This document shows, one piece after another, positions 15,071-24,315 of a stretch of 64,000 nt of DNA. Both the position numbers and the translations under genes were made by a program. How positions within the stretch are numbered: position 1 is the first letter of the stretch; each line of letters starts with the position of its first letter. The stretch is from Staphylococcus succinus (GTDB lineage: Bacteria > Bacillota > Bacilli > Staphylococcales > Staphylococcaceae). The notes under the pieces are model-generated. The model did not search any database. It was given only the letters and a program-made list of their open reading frames with translations, and was not told the origin of the DNA. The stretch lies in assembly GCF_029024945.1 (NCBI RefSeq), contig NZ_CP118976.1, positions 558,001-622,000 of the forward strand. The letters run 5' to 3'.

Positions 15071-16345
15071 ATGGCAATTTTTAGAAGAATTAGTTTGCCG
15101 ATGCAAGTTATTATCGCATTGGTGTTAGGTGTGATTGTAGGGTTATTACTCTACGGGCACGATGAACTCGTTAATTATATTCAACCGTTTGGCGATATCT
15201 TCTTGAATTTAATAAAAATGATCGTTATACCAGTTGTTTTCTGTTCACTAGCTTTATCTATTTCAAATGTAGGTGAATCTAAAACAGTCGGCCGTTATGG
15301 CTTTAAAACAATCGTATACTTTGAGATTATAACAACTATTGCTATAGCATTAGGGATAATTTTTGCAAATATATTTAAACCAGGTATGGGATTAAATCCG
15401 GACAAATTACCGAAAGGTGATATTTCAAATTATGAATCGTCTGCGAAGGCAGCAGAGCATAGTACATACGGAAATCATTTTATCGATACAATTGTTAATA
15501 TAGTACCTACAAACTTTTTTGAAGCTTTAACTAAAGGTGAATTATTACCTATTATATTCTTTGCAGTATTTTTTGGAATTGCATTGTCAGCAGTTGGTGA
15601 CAAGGGCCAACCGGTTAAAGACGTGCTTAATGGTGCTTTAGAAGCTGTATTTTGGATGATAAATAAAATTCTTAAATTAGCACCAATAGGTGTATTCGCA
15701 TTTATTTGTACAACGATAATGACATTTGGTGCTTCAGCACTACTGCCATTATTAAAATTATTACTTGTCGTTGTTGGTGCAATGGTATTCTTCGTTGTTG
15801 TTGTATTAGGGATTGTAGCTAAAATTTGTGGTGTTAATATTTTCTCAATAATGAAAATATTAAAAAATGAATTGTTACTAGCCTTTTCAACTTCAAGTTC
15901 TGAATCTGTACTTCCTATAATTATGCAAAAAATGGAGCGATTTGGTTCTCCAAAAGAAGTTACATCTTTTGTAGTGCCTATAGGTTATACATTTAACCTT
16001 GATGGTTCTGCTTTGTACCAATCTATTGCAGCATTATTTGTTGCCCAAATGTATGGTATAGATATGTCTATCGGTCAGCAAATTATGTTAATGGTAACAT
16101 TAATGGTTGCATCAAAAGGTATGGCAGGAGTTCCAGGTGTCTCCATTGTAGTATTAATTACAACGTTGACTTCTATGGGACTTCCGGCAGAAGGACTAGC
16201 ACTTATTATAGGGATTGATCGTCTGCTTGATATGGTAAGAACATGCGTAAACGTAATGGGTAACGCATTATCTACTATAGTCATTGCGAAATGGGAAAAT
16301 GTTTATGATAAAGAAAAAGGGCAAGAATACTTAAAAACAATATAA
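15071..16345 (+). CDS. gltT: Dicarboxylate/amino acid:cation symporter (glutamate/aspartate uptake)
   Basis: A 424-residue transporter of the DAACS (GltPh/GltT) family that couples uptake of glutamate, aspartate or C4-dicarboxylates to H+ or Na+. Family motifs are seen: the serine-rich hairpin LAFSTSSSESVLP (HP1), the TM7 GYTFNLDGSALY (NxxGxxxY type), the HP2 KGMAGVPGVSIV and the TM8 GIDRLLDMVRTCVNVMGNAL. About eight membrane helices plus two re-entrant loops fit. Strong ribosome site AAGGGGAG. It ends in a 17-bp perfect terminator. S. aureus has a gltT homologue in this position next to sarZ and rsp. Confidence 0.93.
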   Translation: MAIFRRISLPMQVIIALVLGVIVGLLLYGHDELVNYIQPFGDIFLNLIKMIVIPVVFCSLALSISNVGESKTVGRYGFKTIVYFEIITTIAIALGIIFANIFKPGMGLNPDKLPKGDISNYESSAKAAEHSTYGNHFIDTIVNIVPTNFFEALTKGELLPIIFFAVFFGIALSAVGDKGQPVKDVLNGALEAVFWMINKILKLAPIGVFAFICTTIMTFGASALLPLLKLLLVVVGAMVFFVVVVLGIVAKICGVNIFSIMKILKNELLLAFSTSSSESVLPIIMQKMERFGSPKEVTSFVVPIGYTFNLDGSALYQSIAALFVAQMYGIDMSIGQQIMLMVTLMVASKGMAGVPGVSIVVLITTLTSMGLPAEGLALIIGIDRLLDMVRTCVNVMGNALSTIVIAKWENVYDKEKGQEYLKTI

Positions 16346-16363
16346 AATTTTAATTCTGACATT

Positions 16364-16401
16364 AAAACACCAAGTAGTGTATACACTACTTGGTGTTTTT
16401 A
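16364..16401. terminator. Terminator after gltT
   Basis: Perfect 17-bp stem (16364-16380 / 16383-16399) with core ACACCAAGTAGTGT and a 2-base loop, probably breathing to a larger loop. A and T runs on the two sides suggest bidirectional use. Confidence 0.9.
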
Positions 16402-16488
16402 TAATGATATGACATTAGTGCTCAATTAGAAAATCAATAAGCTATTCAATGTAATAGAAGATATTTAAATATGAGCTAGGTTATGAAA

Positions 16489-16836
16489 TTACATACCTTT
16501 CATTTCGCCCATATCATGAATTTTCATCATTAAACCATGAGGAATATCATCATGACTTACAACTTCCATTTTACTAAAAGCATCATCGCCGTCAGTTTTA
16601 ATTAATTTTACAAAATCGCCATGTTTTGGTGAAAAGCCTGATTCAGAAGGAAGTTTGACATTTTTTTCTACTTTATGATCTTTTTCACTCACTATTTTTT
16701 CAGCAGTAGTATCATTTTTCATGTAACCATAATAGGTTTCTTTTTGCCCACCAGACATCATCATAATGACTAATACAATAGCTACAATCAACATGATAGC
16801 ACTTATAGTAATCGCAAATACTTTATTGTTTTTCAA
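16489..16836 (-). CDS. DUF4889-type membrane-anchored protein
   Basis: A 115-residue protein with one N-terminal membrane helix (VFAITISAIMLIVAIVLVIMM) and a short outside domain (YYGYMKNDTTAEKIVSEKDHKVEKNVKL ... HGDFVKLIKTDGDDAFSKMEVVSHDDIPHGLMMKIHDM). The TTG at 16834-16836 is the start, nine bases after AAGGAG. Staphylococci carry a protein of this type beside gltT and rsp. The DUF number is from recall and the function is unknown. The Met/His-rich tail GLMMKIHDMGEMKGM could bind metal, which is a guess. Confidence 0.7.
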   Translation of the reverse strand: MKNNKVFAITISAIMLIVAIVLVIMMMSGGQKETYYGYMKNDTTAEKIVSEKDHKVEKNVKLPSESGFSPKHGDFVKLIKTDGDDAFSKMEVVSHDDIPHGLMMKIHDMGEMKGM

Positions 16837-16989
16837 CGTTGAATTCTCCTTTATGTTTATTTACTCTGTTATATCTAAAAAGGTAAAATAATGCAATTAA
16901 AAGATGAATACATAAGCCAACTTAAAATAATTGTTTCATCAACACACATTGTTAATATATTCCATTTTAAGTGTAACATTGAATACGTC

Positions 16990-19086
16990 TTATTGTGGTG
17001 AAATGCGAATGTATTTTAATTCATTCTGGGCAATTGTAAATGTTAAGGAATTATTTAGTGTGGTAAGCTGCTTGATTTCAGCTTTAGGTTGACTTGATTG
17101 TTCAATATGTTGCAAAATGGAACGTTCAATATATGTATTATCGAAAGACGGAGGCAATACATAGTCAATTAACCCATGTTCTTTATTAAGTGTTTGGATG
17201 AATACAACGGATTGTCTTGATAAATCATAATGCTTTAAAACAAATGTTTGAGAGTGATTTGTTGTTAAATGTTGATGTAATGCATTGAATAACAATATGT
17301 GTATGTTACTTTCGTCTTTAAAAACAATATAATTTTGATGCATATATAAACGTTTTCCGATAAAAGGGTTTATAAATTGATACAAATAGATTAACGGCTC
17401 ATAAAGACAATAATGGTTCATTATTGCTAACTCTGTCTCATTTTTATTTATAAGTGAATAACCCACACCACAACCATTGGTAAGCATAGCCATCATATGA
17501 CACATTAAATCTGAAAGTTTTAATGGAATATTGGATTCATAATATTTGAAACAATTTTTGGTTAATTTCGTATATACAAATTTAGTAGATGGAATATGTG
17601 ATATTTCAATAAGTTTATTATAGCACTCAAAATAACTCATTTCTTTTTTGAAATCCTTATGCAGCGCATATAAAGAAGAACGTGTGTTAGATGTTTCGAT
17701 ATCAATGAAATTGAAGTCAAAGTTAAAATTATGTAACTGCTTTAAAGCCAAAGTTAATGAACTTGATTGATTGATAACACCTTCTACAGTTATAGCTAAT
17801 TTAATTTGAGTATTTATATTTCGGATCTTACTTGAAAAACGCTTGATATCTTTAAGGGAAAGTTGTTTTGCATCAAAGAGTAACAGTAAGTTATCCATAT
17901 TGCTTTGAATATCAAATGCCAGGGTAGAGTTTGTAATTTGTAAAATAATATTTTCGATTGCTATAAATTGATTTATTGTTTCAATACGTACCGCTAAGTG
18001 AACTTGATTTGAAAATACTGAATTCAAAAATGTTATCACAGTTGTGAGAGATAATTTTTCAAGAGCAAGGTTATTTAAGTTATTCAACAGTAAATATATT
18101 TCCGCAAAATCACTGAATTTCATTTTACTGTTTATGTTAGCTTGAATCATATCAGTTATATGATCTATGTGAATAAATACCTTGGGAACTTTGGTTAATG
18201 TGTCATAGCATAAATCATCTAAATCAACATTTATTTGATTATATTTGGTAGGTTGATTTATTTCTATTGACTTGAAATAGGGGGCATAATTAACAATATC
18301 CGCAGTAACAAGTTTTATTGGAATTGTGTTATTACGGTTACAATTTTTTCTATACATATTAGGTGTTATATTTAAATACTTTTTAAAATGATGTGTATAA
18401 ATTGAATAATGATTAAAACCTACATGTTCTGAAATTCGATGGATGGTGTTTTGGGTATACATTAATTCGTCTAAGGAAAGTGCAATTTTTAAACTTGCAA
18501 CATAATGTTTGAAATTAATGCCTAAATATTTTTTGAATAGAATGGAAATATAGGATGTTGAAATGTAAAAGACATTTGTGATTTCTTTTGAAGTAACGGG
18601 ATAAGTACTATGTGTTTTTATAAATTCTGTAATATTATTTAATAAAGCATTCTCTGATAAGATGCTCGGAATATAGAGCGTGTCTAAATGAATTTTCGTT
18701 TCGCTATTTAAAATATCTATCAACTTAGAAATGGTTTGGTCATCCACTTCATATTGATTATATAATTGTTCTATCATAGTTAAAATATGATGTTTAATAT
18801 CGTCAGTTGAAGTAAGTTGTTTGAAATTATAATAGGTGTTGAAAAACGGTTGATGCACTGTATTAAACTGTTGTATTGGTAATACGAGTTCTACAAGTTT
18901 AGTTGCATGCTTAATTTGAAATAAATCATTGTGATTAATAATGATAACATCATTATTTACAGATTCATATTTGCCATTAATTACAATGTTAAATTGATGA
19001 TTTAAAGAAAATAGTACTATTACTTGATTTATACATCTTCGAGTATTAGTAGTTAAAAGTTCATGAATACATAATGTACCTTTCAC
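16990..19086 (-). CDS. rsp: Rsp, large AraC-family virulence and surface-protein regulator
   Basis: A 698-residue regulator with AraC-type double helix-turn-helix at about residues 150-250 (TSKEITNVFYISTSYISILFKKYLGINFKHYV, then HRISEHVGFNHYSIYTHHFKKYLNITPNMYRK). This is unusual in being internal: about 430 residues follow, which family annotation likens to a glycosidase-type barrel. Length and layout match S. aureus Rsp (about 700 residues), which represses surface proteins and biofilm and activates cytotoxicity through Agr and SSR42. The location between gltT and the sucrose PTS gene matches S. aureus. GTG start with CAGGAG nine bases upstream. The paralogue Rbf has the same layout but a different neighbourhood. 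Confidence 0.87.
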   Translation of the reverse strand: MKGTLCIHELLTTNTRRCINQVIVLFSLNHQFNIVINGKYESVNNDVIIINHNDLFQIKHATKLVELVLPIQQFNTVHQPFFNTYYNFKQLTSTDDIKHHILTMIEQLYNQYEVDDQTISKLIDILNSETKIHLDTLYIPSILSENALLNNITEFIKTHSTYPVTSKEITNVFYISTSYISILFKKYLGINFKHYVASLKIALSLDELMYTQNTIHRISEHVGFNHYSIYTHHFKKYLNITPNMYRKNCNRNNTIPIKLVTADIVNYAPYFKSIEINQPTKYNQINVDLDDLCYDTLTKVPKVFIHIDHITDMIQANINSKMKFSDFAEIYLLLNNLNNLALEKLSLTTVITFLNSVFSNQVHLAVRIETINQFIAIENIILQITNSTLAFDIQSNMDNLLLLFDAKQLSLKDIKRFSSKIRNINTQIKLAITVEGVINQSSSLTLALKQLHNFNFDFNFIDIETSNTRSSLYALHKDFKKEMSYFECYNKLIEISHIPSTKFVYTKLTKNCFKYYESNIPLKLSDLMCHMMAMLTNGCGVGYSLINKNETELAIMNHYCLYEPLIYLYQFINPFIGKRLYMHQNYIVFKDESNIHILLFNALHQHLTTNHSQTFVLKHYDLSRQSVVFIQTLNKEHGLIDYVLPPSFDNTYIERSILQHIEQSSQPKAEIKQLTTLNNSLTFTIAQNELKYIRISPQ

Positions 19087-19432
19087 TGATTAACAACTCC
19101 TGATAATAAATGTAATTTGTTACTGAATAAATTACATTATATAACAAAACGTTATGAATATTAATGCTTTAAATATAAAAAGTAATGTTGAATGACGTTT
19201 GTTACTTTATAAAATGAAGTCTCAGGAAATTCACAGTGCAAATATCATATTACAATTCATGTAATGAAATTGAATGAATAAAATAGAGACACACTATTAT
19301 ACAAATAAAAAGGTTACGCTTCATTTCTAGCCAATATCATATAAAAAAGTTATTGCGTTATTTATTGAAACCGATTACAATGATGTTATTGAAATTTTTG
19401 GAACCGGTTCTATTTTAATAGGAGGCTTACAT
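19087..19432. other. Divergent rsp-scrA intergenic region
   Basis: About 346 bases holding both promoters. The scrA side carries a well-formed promoter, cre and palindrome; the rsp side has no obvious consensus promoter. It is too short to contain an S. aureus-length SSR42 RNA (over 1 kb) without overlapping scrA. Confidence 0.5.
19353..19412 (+). promoter_or_regulatory. scrA promoter with cre and ScrR-like operator
   Basis: TTGCGT (19353-19358), 17 bases, TACAAT (19376-19381). A perfect 14-base cre, TGAAACCGATTACA (19366-19379), overlaps the -10. The palindrome TGGAACCGGTTCTA (19399-19412; core GAACCGGTTC) lies downstream of the start, the position and form of a LacI/ScrR operator as described for S. 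xylosus scrA. Confidence 0.85.
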
Positions 19433-20875
19433 ATGAACTATAAGAAATCAGCTGAAGATATTTTACATGCAATAGGTGGAGAAGCAAATATTGATGCAAT
19501 GGCACATTGTGCGACGCGTTTAAGGCTTGTCCTTAAAGATGAAAGCATAGTTGATGAAAAGAAATTATCTAATTTAGATGTGGTTAAGGGAACCTTTTCT
19601 ACAGGGGGACAATATCAAATCATTATTGGTTCTGGGACAGTAAATAAGGTGTTTTCAGAGTTAGAATTAATAACAGGGAAAGAAGCATCAACAACCTCTG
19701 AAGTTAAATCTGAGGGCAATAAAAACATGAATCCATTTCAAAAATTTGTGAAAATGTTATCAGATATTTTTGTACCCATTATACCAGCTATTGTTGCTGG
19801 AGGATTATTAATGGGAATCAATAACATTCTGACTGCACCAGGAATATTTTATGATAAACAATCATTGATTGATGTGCATGATCAATTTAAAGGTTTAGCA
19901 GAAATGATAAATATTTTTGCTAATGCGCCCTTTACTTTATTACCTATTTTAATTGGTTTTAGTGCTGCCAAAAGATTTGGTGGTAATGCTTTTCTAGGAG
20001 CGGCATTGGGGATGATACTCGTCCATCCAGACCTGATGAGTGCATATGACTATCCAAAAGCTTTAGAAGAAGGTAAAGTCATTCCTCATTGGAATTTATT
20101 TGGTTTAGAAATTAACCAAGTCGGTTATCAGGGACAAGTTTTACCAATGTTAGCTGCTGCTTATATTTTGGCGAACATTGAAAAAGGGCTACGTAAAATT
20201 GTACCAACCGTTTTAGATAATCTATTAACACCGTTACTTTCTATATTGATTACAGCATTTTTAACATTTTTATTTGTTGGACCAATTACTAGGACGTTAG
20301 GTTACTGGTTATCTGACGGATTAACATGGCTATATGAATTTGGTGGTGCTATCGGAGGATTACTATTTGGCTTACTCTATGCACCTATCGTTATAACGGG
20401 TATGCATCATAGCTTCATTGCAATAGAAACACAACTTATTGCTGATAGTGCAACGACAGGAGGATCTTTTATTTTCCCAATTGCAACAATGTCTAATATC
20501 TCGCAAGGAGCAGCCGCAATTGCAGCATTCTTTATTGTGAAAAATAATAAGAAATTAAAAGGTGTGGCATCTGCAGCAGGTATATCTTCACTTTTAGGCA
20601 TTACTGAACCAGCAATGTTTGGTGTGAACTTGAAACTGAGATACCCATTTATTGGCGCTATTATAGGTTCAGGGATAGGGTCAGCTTATATATCGTTTTT
20701 TAAAGTGAAAGGTATTGCACTAGGTACAGCAGGCATACCGGGATTTATTTCAATCAGTGGTCAAAATAATGGATGGCTACACTATGGTATTGGGATGATT
20801 GTTACATTTATAGTAGCATTCGCAATTACGTATGCCCTTTCATATAAGAAAGTATATAAGGATTCTGTAGAATAA
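19433..20875 (+). CDS. scrA: Sucrose-type PTS enzyme EIIBC
   Basis: A 480-residue PTS permease, the length I recall for S. xylosus ScrA. EIIB carries phosphocysteine Cys26 in MAHCATRLRL; EIIC (residues about 105-475) has the characteristic GLLYAPIVITGMHHSFIAIETQL and GITEPAMFGVNLKLRYPF. There is no EIIA domain, so phosphate must come from a general glucose-type EIIA elsewhere. It would import sucrose as sucrose 6-phosphate. The hydrolase ScrB and repressor ScrR are not adjacent, as in S. xylosus where the genes are scattered. Trehalose or MurNAc-type EIIBC are alternatives, but the operator and length favour sucrose. Ribosome site AGGAGG. Confidence 0.85.
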   Translation: MNYKKSAEDILHAIGGEANIDAMAHCATRLRLVLKDESIVDEKKLSNLDVVKGTFSTGGQYQIIIGSGTVNKVFSELELITGKEASTTSEVKSEGNKNMNPFQKFVKMLSDIFVPIIPAIVAGGLLMGINNILTAPGIFYDKQSLIDVHDQFKGLAEMINIFANAPFTLLPILIGFSAAKRFGGNAFLGAALGMILVHPDLMSAYDYPKALEEGKVIPHWNLFGLEINQVGYQGQVLPMLAAAYILANIEKGLRKIVPTVLDNLLTPLLSILITAFLTFLFVGPITRTLGYWLSDGLTWLYEFGGAIGGLLFGLLYAPIVITGMHHSFIAIETQLIADSATTGGSFIFPIATMSNISQGAAAIAAFFIVKNNKKLKGVASAAGISSLLGITEPAMFGVNLKLRYPFIGAIIGSGIGSAYISFFKVKGIALGTAGIPGFISISGQNNGWLHYGIGMIVTFIVAFAITYALSYKKVYKDSVE

Positions 20876-20919
20876 CGGCAAAGTGAAAATCTAGATTTTA
20901 TAATGTTTACAAATATCAA

Positions 20920-20950
20920 AGAGGATCGGCAGGATGTCTGCCAATCCTCT
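20920..20950. terminator. Hairpin between scrA and corA
   Basis: AGAGGATCGGCAG pairs with CTGCCAATCCTCT with one mismatch (20920-20932, 20938-20950). The T-tract is poor on both sides, so terminator strength is uncertain. Confidence 0.6.
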
Positions 20951-20971
20951 ATTGAATTTCTAAAACGATTG

Positions 20972-21910
20972 TTATAACTTTTGCTTACGCCAGAGAAAAG
21001 CACCAACAATTGAAACTATGACCAAAGATATTCCGATAACAATTAGCCATGAAATATAACTTTGATCATTAATAGGTAAAGGTACATTCATACCAAAAAA
21101 GCTAAAAACTAAAGTAGGTAATGTTAAAAACACTGTAAATAATGTGAGTGTTTTCATTGTATTATTCATTTCATTAGAAAGTAGTGAAGCATAAGAGGTC
21201 GTTATACTTTCCAGTATATCCGTGTACAACCCGGTCGTTTCAATTGCTTGGTTATTTTCAATCACTAAATCTTCTAACAAATCTTCATCTTCATCAAAAC
21301 GTTTAATTGCAGGAAGTCTGAATAGTTTTTTTATAATACTGTCATTACCTTTCAGTGCTGCAAGAAAATATACTAAACTTTTCTCTACTTCCATTAAGTT
21401 ATAAAGTTGTTTATTGGTAACATTATTCTTAAGATTACGTTCGATACGTAAACGTGTCTTATTAAGTAAACGTAAATTTCTATTATAGTGATTAGCAATA
21501 GTCAATAAGATATTAAGTGCAAATCGACTATGAAAGTGCAAGTTCATATTTTGACGTGCAAAATTTTCAAGGAATTCATTCTCTACATTACAAACGGTTA
21601 GTATCTTTTTATTCCCAATGATAATACCTAAAGGAATGGTAATAAATGAAAGTACCTTTAAGTTGGTATCATTAACAATAGGGATATCGACTATAATCAG
21701 TGAGTAACCAGTATCTTCGTCATATTCTACACGAGCACTTTCTTCAGAATCTAATGGATCTCTTATAAAGTCTTCGGGGATATTATATAAATTCATTAAT
21801 GTCTCTATTTCTTCACGAGTCGGATCGACGACATTAATCCAAGAAGTATTATAATCCAATTTAGATTCAATAATCTCATGTGTATTTGCGTGTTTATATG
21901 GATTAATCAT
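20972..21910 (-). CDS. CorA-family magnesium/divalent cation channel
   Basis: A 312-residue CorA-type protein: a large cytoplasmic alpha/beta funnel (residues about 1-245) followed by two C-terminal membrane helices with the signature GMN in FFGMNVPLP between them. The family forms pentameric channels for Mg2+ (some members Co2+, Ni2+ or Zn2+). The cytoplasmic part includes the Asp-rich segment EDFIRDPLDSEESARVEYDED. The length fits short Gram-positive CorA proteins. It is convergent with scrA. Confidence 0.9.
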   Translation of the reverse strand: MINPYKHANTHEIIESKLDYNTSWINVVDPTREEIETLMNLYNIPEDFIRDPLDSEESARVEYDEDTGYSLIIVDIPIVNDTNLKVLSFITIPLGIIIGNKKILTVCNVENEFLENFARQNMNLHFHSRFALNILLTIANHYNRNLRLLNKTRLRIERNLKNNVTNKQLYNLMEVEKSLVYFLAALKGNDSIIKKLFRLPAIKRFDEDEDLLEDLVIENNQAIETTGLYTDILESITTSYASLLSNEMNNTMKTLTLFTVFLTLPTLVFSFFGMNVPLPINDQSYISWLIVIGISLVIVSIVGAFLWRKQKL

Positions 21911-21991
21911 AATACAAATATATCCTTTCTTATAAAATTCTTTTTAATATTAGCGAAGAAATAGATAGATGACAAGATTTATTTAAATCGA

Positions 21992-22597
21992 CTATTCATT
22001 ATGTGGTCTCACTAAAAGACGTAAAGGGCCGTTAAAGATGATTTTAAATATGTGTTCAACTAAAGTATCTGGGGCCATTCTTTGCTCATCTTGTACCCAA
22101 TGTTTAATCAATGAAATCATAGCCCCTGCAGTATAACTATGGAAATAGTCTAAAGGAATATCTGCAATTGTATTGTTTTTTGAAACATGTTTTTTCATAT
22201 TATTCAGCATAATATCAGAAATTTTATTTTCAATTTGACTTTTACGTTCTAAGCTAATAATAACTTTGTAGAAATCTATATGATCATGTAAATAAGTCAC
22301 TACTTTTATTAAAATGTCTTCTGTAAAATGCTTAGCAAAAGCTTCTAAGTCATCATTCTGCATAATGACTTTGTCGAAATCAACTGCAGACGATAAAGCT
22401 AAGGTATACTCATCTTCTATATTCGAAAGTAAAATATATTTATCTTCATAATGCAAATAGAAAGTACCACGGTTAATATCAGCCTGTGATGTAATATCTT
22501 GTATCGTTATGTTATCTAATGCTTTTATTTTCAATAAATTTATAAATGCATGTTTAATAGCAGCTTTCGTTTTTCTTACGCGTCGATCTTCCTGCAT
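21992..22597 (-). CDS. TetR/AcrR-family transcriptional regulator
   Basis: A 201-residue TetR-type repressor. The helix-turn-helix lies at residues about 8-55 (RKTKAAIKHAFINLLKIKALDNITIQDITSQADINRGTFYLHYEDKYILL); the rest is a helical ligand-binding domain ending in FHSYTAGAMISLIKHWVQD. It is divergently paired with an ABC-2-like membrane protein, the usual arrangement for a repressor and its exporter target. A palindrome ATAGAC-N7-GTCTAT sits in the shared gap. Confidence 0.88.
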   Translation of the reverse strand: MQEDRRVRKTKAAIKHAFINLLKIKALDNITIQDITSQADINRGTFYLHYEDKYILLSNIEDEYTLALSSAVDFDKVIMQNDDLEAFAKHFTEDILIKVVTYLHDHIDFYKVIISLERKSQIENKISDIMLNNMKKHVSKNNTIADIPLDYFHSYTAGAMISLIKHWVQDEQRMAPDTLVEHIFKIIFNGPLRLLVRPHNE

Positions 22598-22619
22598 TAT
22601 AAATGCTCCTTCCTACTTA

Positions 22620-22638
22620 ATAGACAATTTAGGTCTAT
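22620..22638. promoter_or_regulatory. Candidate TetR operator
   Basis: ATAGAC (22620-22625), seven bases, GTCTAT (22633-22638): an exact 6-bp inverted repeat just upstream of the tetR start and facing the membrane-protein gene. Confidence 0.5.
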
Positions 22639-22752
22639 GTGTTGATAAATGAACAATACGTTAATCATTGCATATTGAATATCTTATATTCCTTATTATA
22701 ATAAACAAAGTAATGAATCACCAATACGATAATATATAAGGAGTTTATGGTT

Positions 22753-24042
22753 ATGAATATATTTAAAAATAAATTGTTATGGATTACACCAATAGTAATT
22801 TTAATATTATTAATTATATTTTCAACTGCGTTTTATCCTGCCTATAACCCGCAGCCTAAAGATATGCCTATTGCGATTGTAAATCATGATAAAGGTACGG
22901 ATATACAAGGTAGAACTATCAATGTTGGAGAGAATTTAGAAGATAAATTGAGCGACAGTGAATCAGATAAGATAAAATGGATTAAAGTTGATAATGAAAA
23001 AGAAGCACGTCAAGGATTAAATGAGCAAAAGTATTTTGGTGTAGCAATCCTTGAACAAGACTTTTCTAAACAAGCTATGAGTCAAACACAACAGGTAGTC
23101 ATGGATAGTAAGAAGCAAGAAATGGAAGACAAAATAAAATCTGGACAGATACCTCGAGAGCAAGCTCAACAAATGAAAGAGAAGATGGATAAATCTAATA
23201 GTGCGAATCATATCACAGGTGAGCAAGCGACATTTAATGCAATAACAAACGGTGGCGCAAATTTACAAGCATCTCAAATTGCCAATAATGTATTAACTAG
23301 TATCGGCGATAACCTCAATAAACAAATTTCTAAACAGAGTTTAGCTACATTGGATAAACAACATGTGAAAGTGAGCGCTACAGATATTGAGGGTATTACG
23401 AATCCTATTAAAATAGATGATCAAACAGTAAATCCAGTTAAAAAGCATCAAGGTAGTGGAAATGCGCCATTCTTAATGTTCATGCCAGTCTGGATGAGCT
23501 CAATTGTTAGTTCTTTATTATTATTCTTTGCCTTCAGAAAAAGTAATAATATTAAGATTTCACAACGTTTAATTGCTTCTCTAGGGCAAATGATATTAGC
23601 AGTCATTACGGCTTTAGTCGGTGGATTTGGTTATGTTTATTTTATGTCTGGTGTTCAAGGGTTTGATTTTACAGATATAAATAAAATTGCTATTTATATC
23701 ACTATAGCGATACTTGGTTTTATCGGTTTGATACTAGGGGTTATGACATGGTTAGGTATAAAGTCAATTCCAATCTTCTTTATACTCATGTTCTTTAGTA
23801 TGCAGCTCGTCACATTTCCTAAGCAACTCTTACCACAATTTTACCAAGACTATATCGTAAGTTGGAATCCATTCACACATTATGCTGAATATTTAAGAGC
23901 GTTAATATATATGGGACAACCATTACAAATGAACGCAACAATGTGGATGTTTATTGGGTTTATGATTTTTGGAATACTTTCTATGTTACTTGCTTCAATA
24001 GTTAGAAAACATAGTGAAAAACGTACAGAAATACCGTCATAA
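22753..24042 (+). CDS. YhgE/Pip-like ABC-2-type membrane protein
   Basis: A 429-residue membrane protein: one N-terminal helix (WITPIVILILLIIFSTAFY), a large outside domain (residues about 30-240; PIAIVNHDKGTDIQGRTINVGENL is the typical YhgE/Pip opening), then five membrane helices (from MFMPVWMSSIVSSLLLFFAF to WMFIGFMIFGILSMLL). Relatives are ABC-2-like exporters or phage-infection proteins; no ATPase gene is adjacent. Start taken at ATG 22753, nine bases after AAGGAG; an in-frame ATG two codons upstream is too close. The divergent TetR gene probably represses it. Substrate unknown. Confidence 0.82.
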   Translation: MNIFKNKLLWITPIVILILLIIFSTAFYPAYNPQPKDMPIAIVNHDKGTDIQGRTINVGENLEDKLSDSESDKIKWIKVDNEKEARQGLNEQKYFGVAILEQDFSKQAMSQTQQVVMDSKKQEMEDKIKSGQIPREQAQQMKEKMDKSNSANHITGEQATFNAITNGGANLQASQIANNVLTSIGDNLNKQISKQSLATLDKQHVKVSATDIEGITNPIKIDDQTVNPVKKHQGSGNAPFLMFMPVWMSSIVSSLLLFFAFRKSNNIKISQRLIASLGQMILAVITALVGGFGYVYFMSGVQGFDFTDINKIAIYITIAILGFIGLILGVMTWLGIKSIPIFFILMFFSMQLVTFPKQLLPQFYQDYIVSWNPFTHYAEYLRALIYMGQPLQMNATMWMFIGFMIFGILSMLLASIVRKHSEKRTEIPS

Positions 24043-24060
24043 TTCAATAGGTTTATTTTT

Positions 24061-24102
24061 GGAAGGTGATACTTTTTAGATTGAAAAGTATCATCTTCTT
24101 TT
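24061..24102 (+). terminator. Terminator after the YhgE-like gene
   Basis: Stem GAAGGTGATACTTTT (24062-24076) / AAAAGTATCATCTTC (24084-24098), then TTTTA; one G-T pair. Confidence 0.85.
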
Positions 24103-24315
24103 ATCATAAAACACGCTAAAGAATATTTAAAAATAAATTTATACAAGGTGATATCCTATTCAAATGTAATCCGCAAGTTAGCATAAACATAATGGTGAAA
24201 TATTATTACAAGTTTAATAAGGAAAAAATTTAAATTTTAACGTTGTCTTAACACTAAATTAACAAAAATAAGTTACACTTCACATAGTTTACAAATAATT
24301 TAAAGAGGTGTGACA

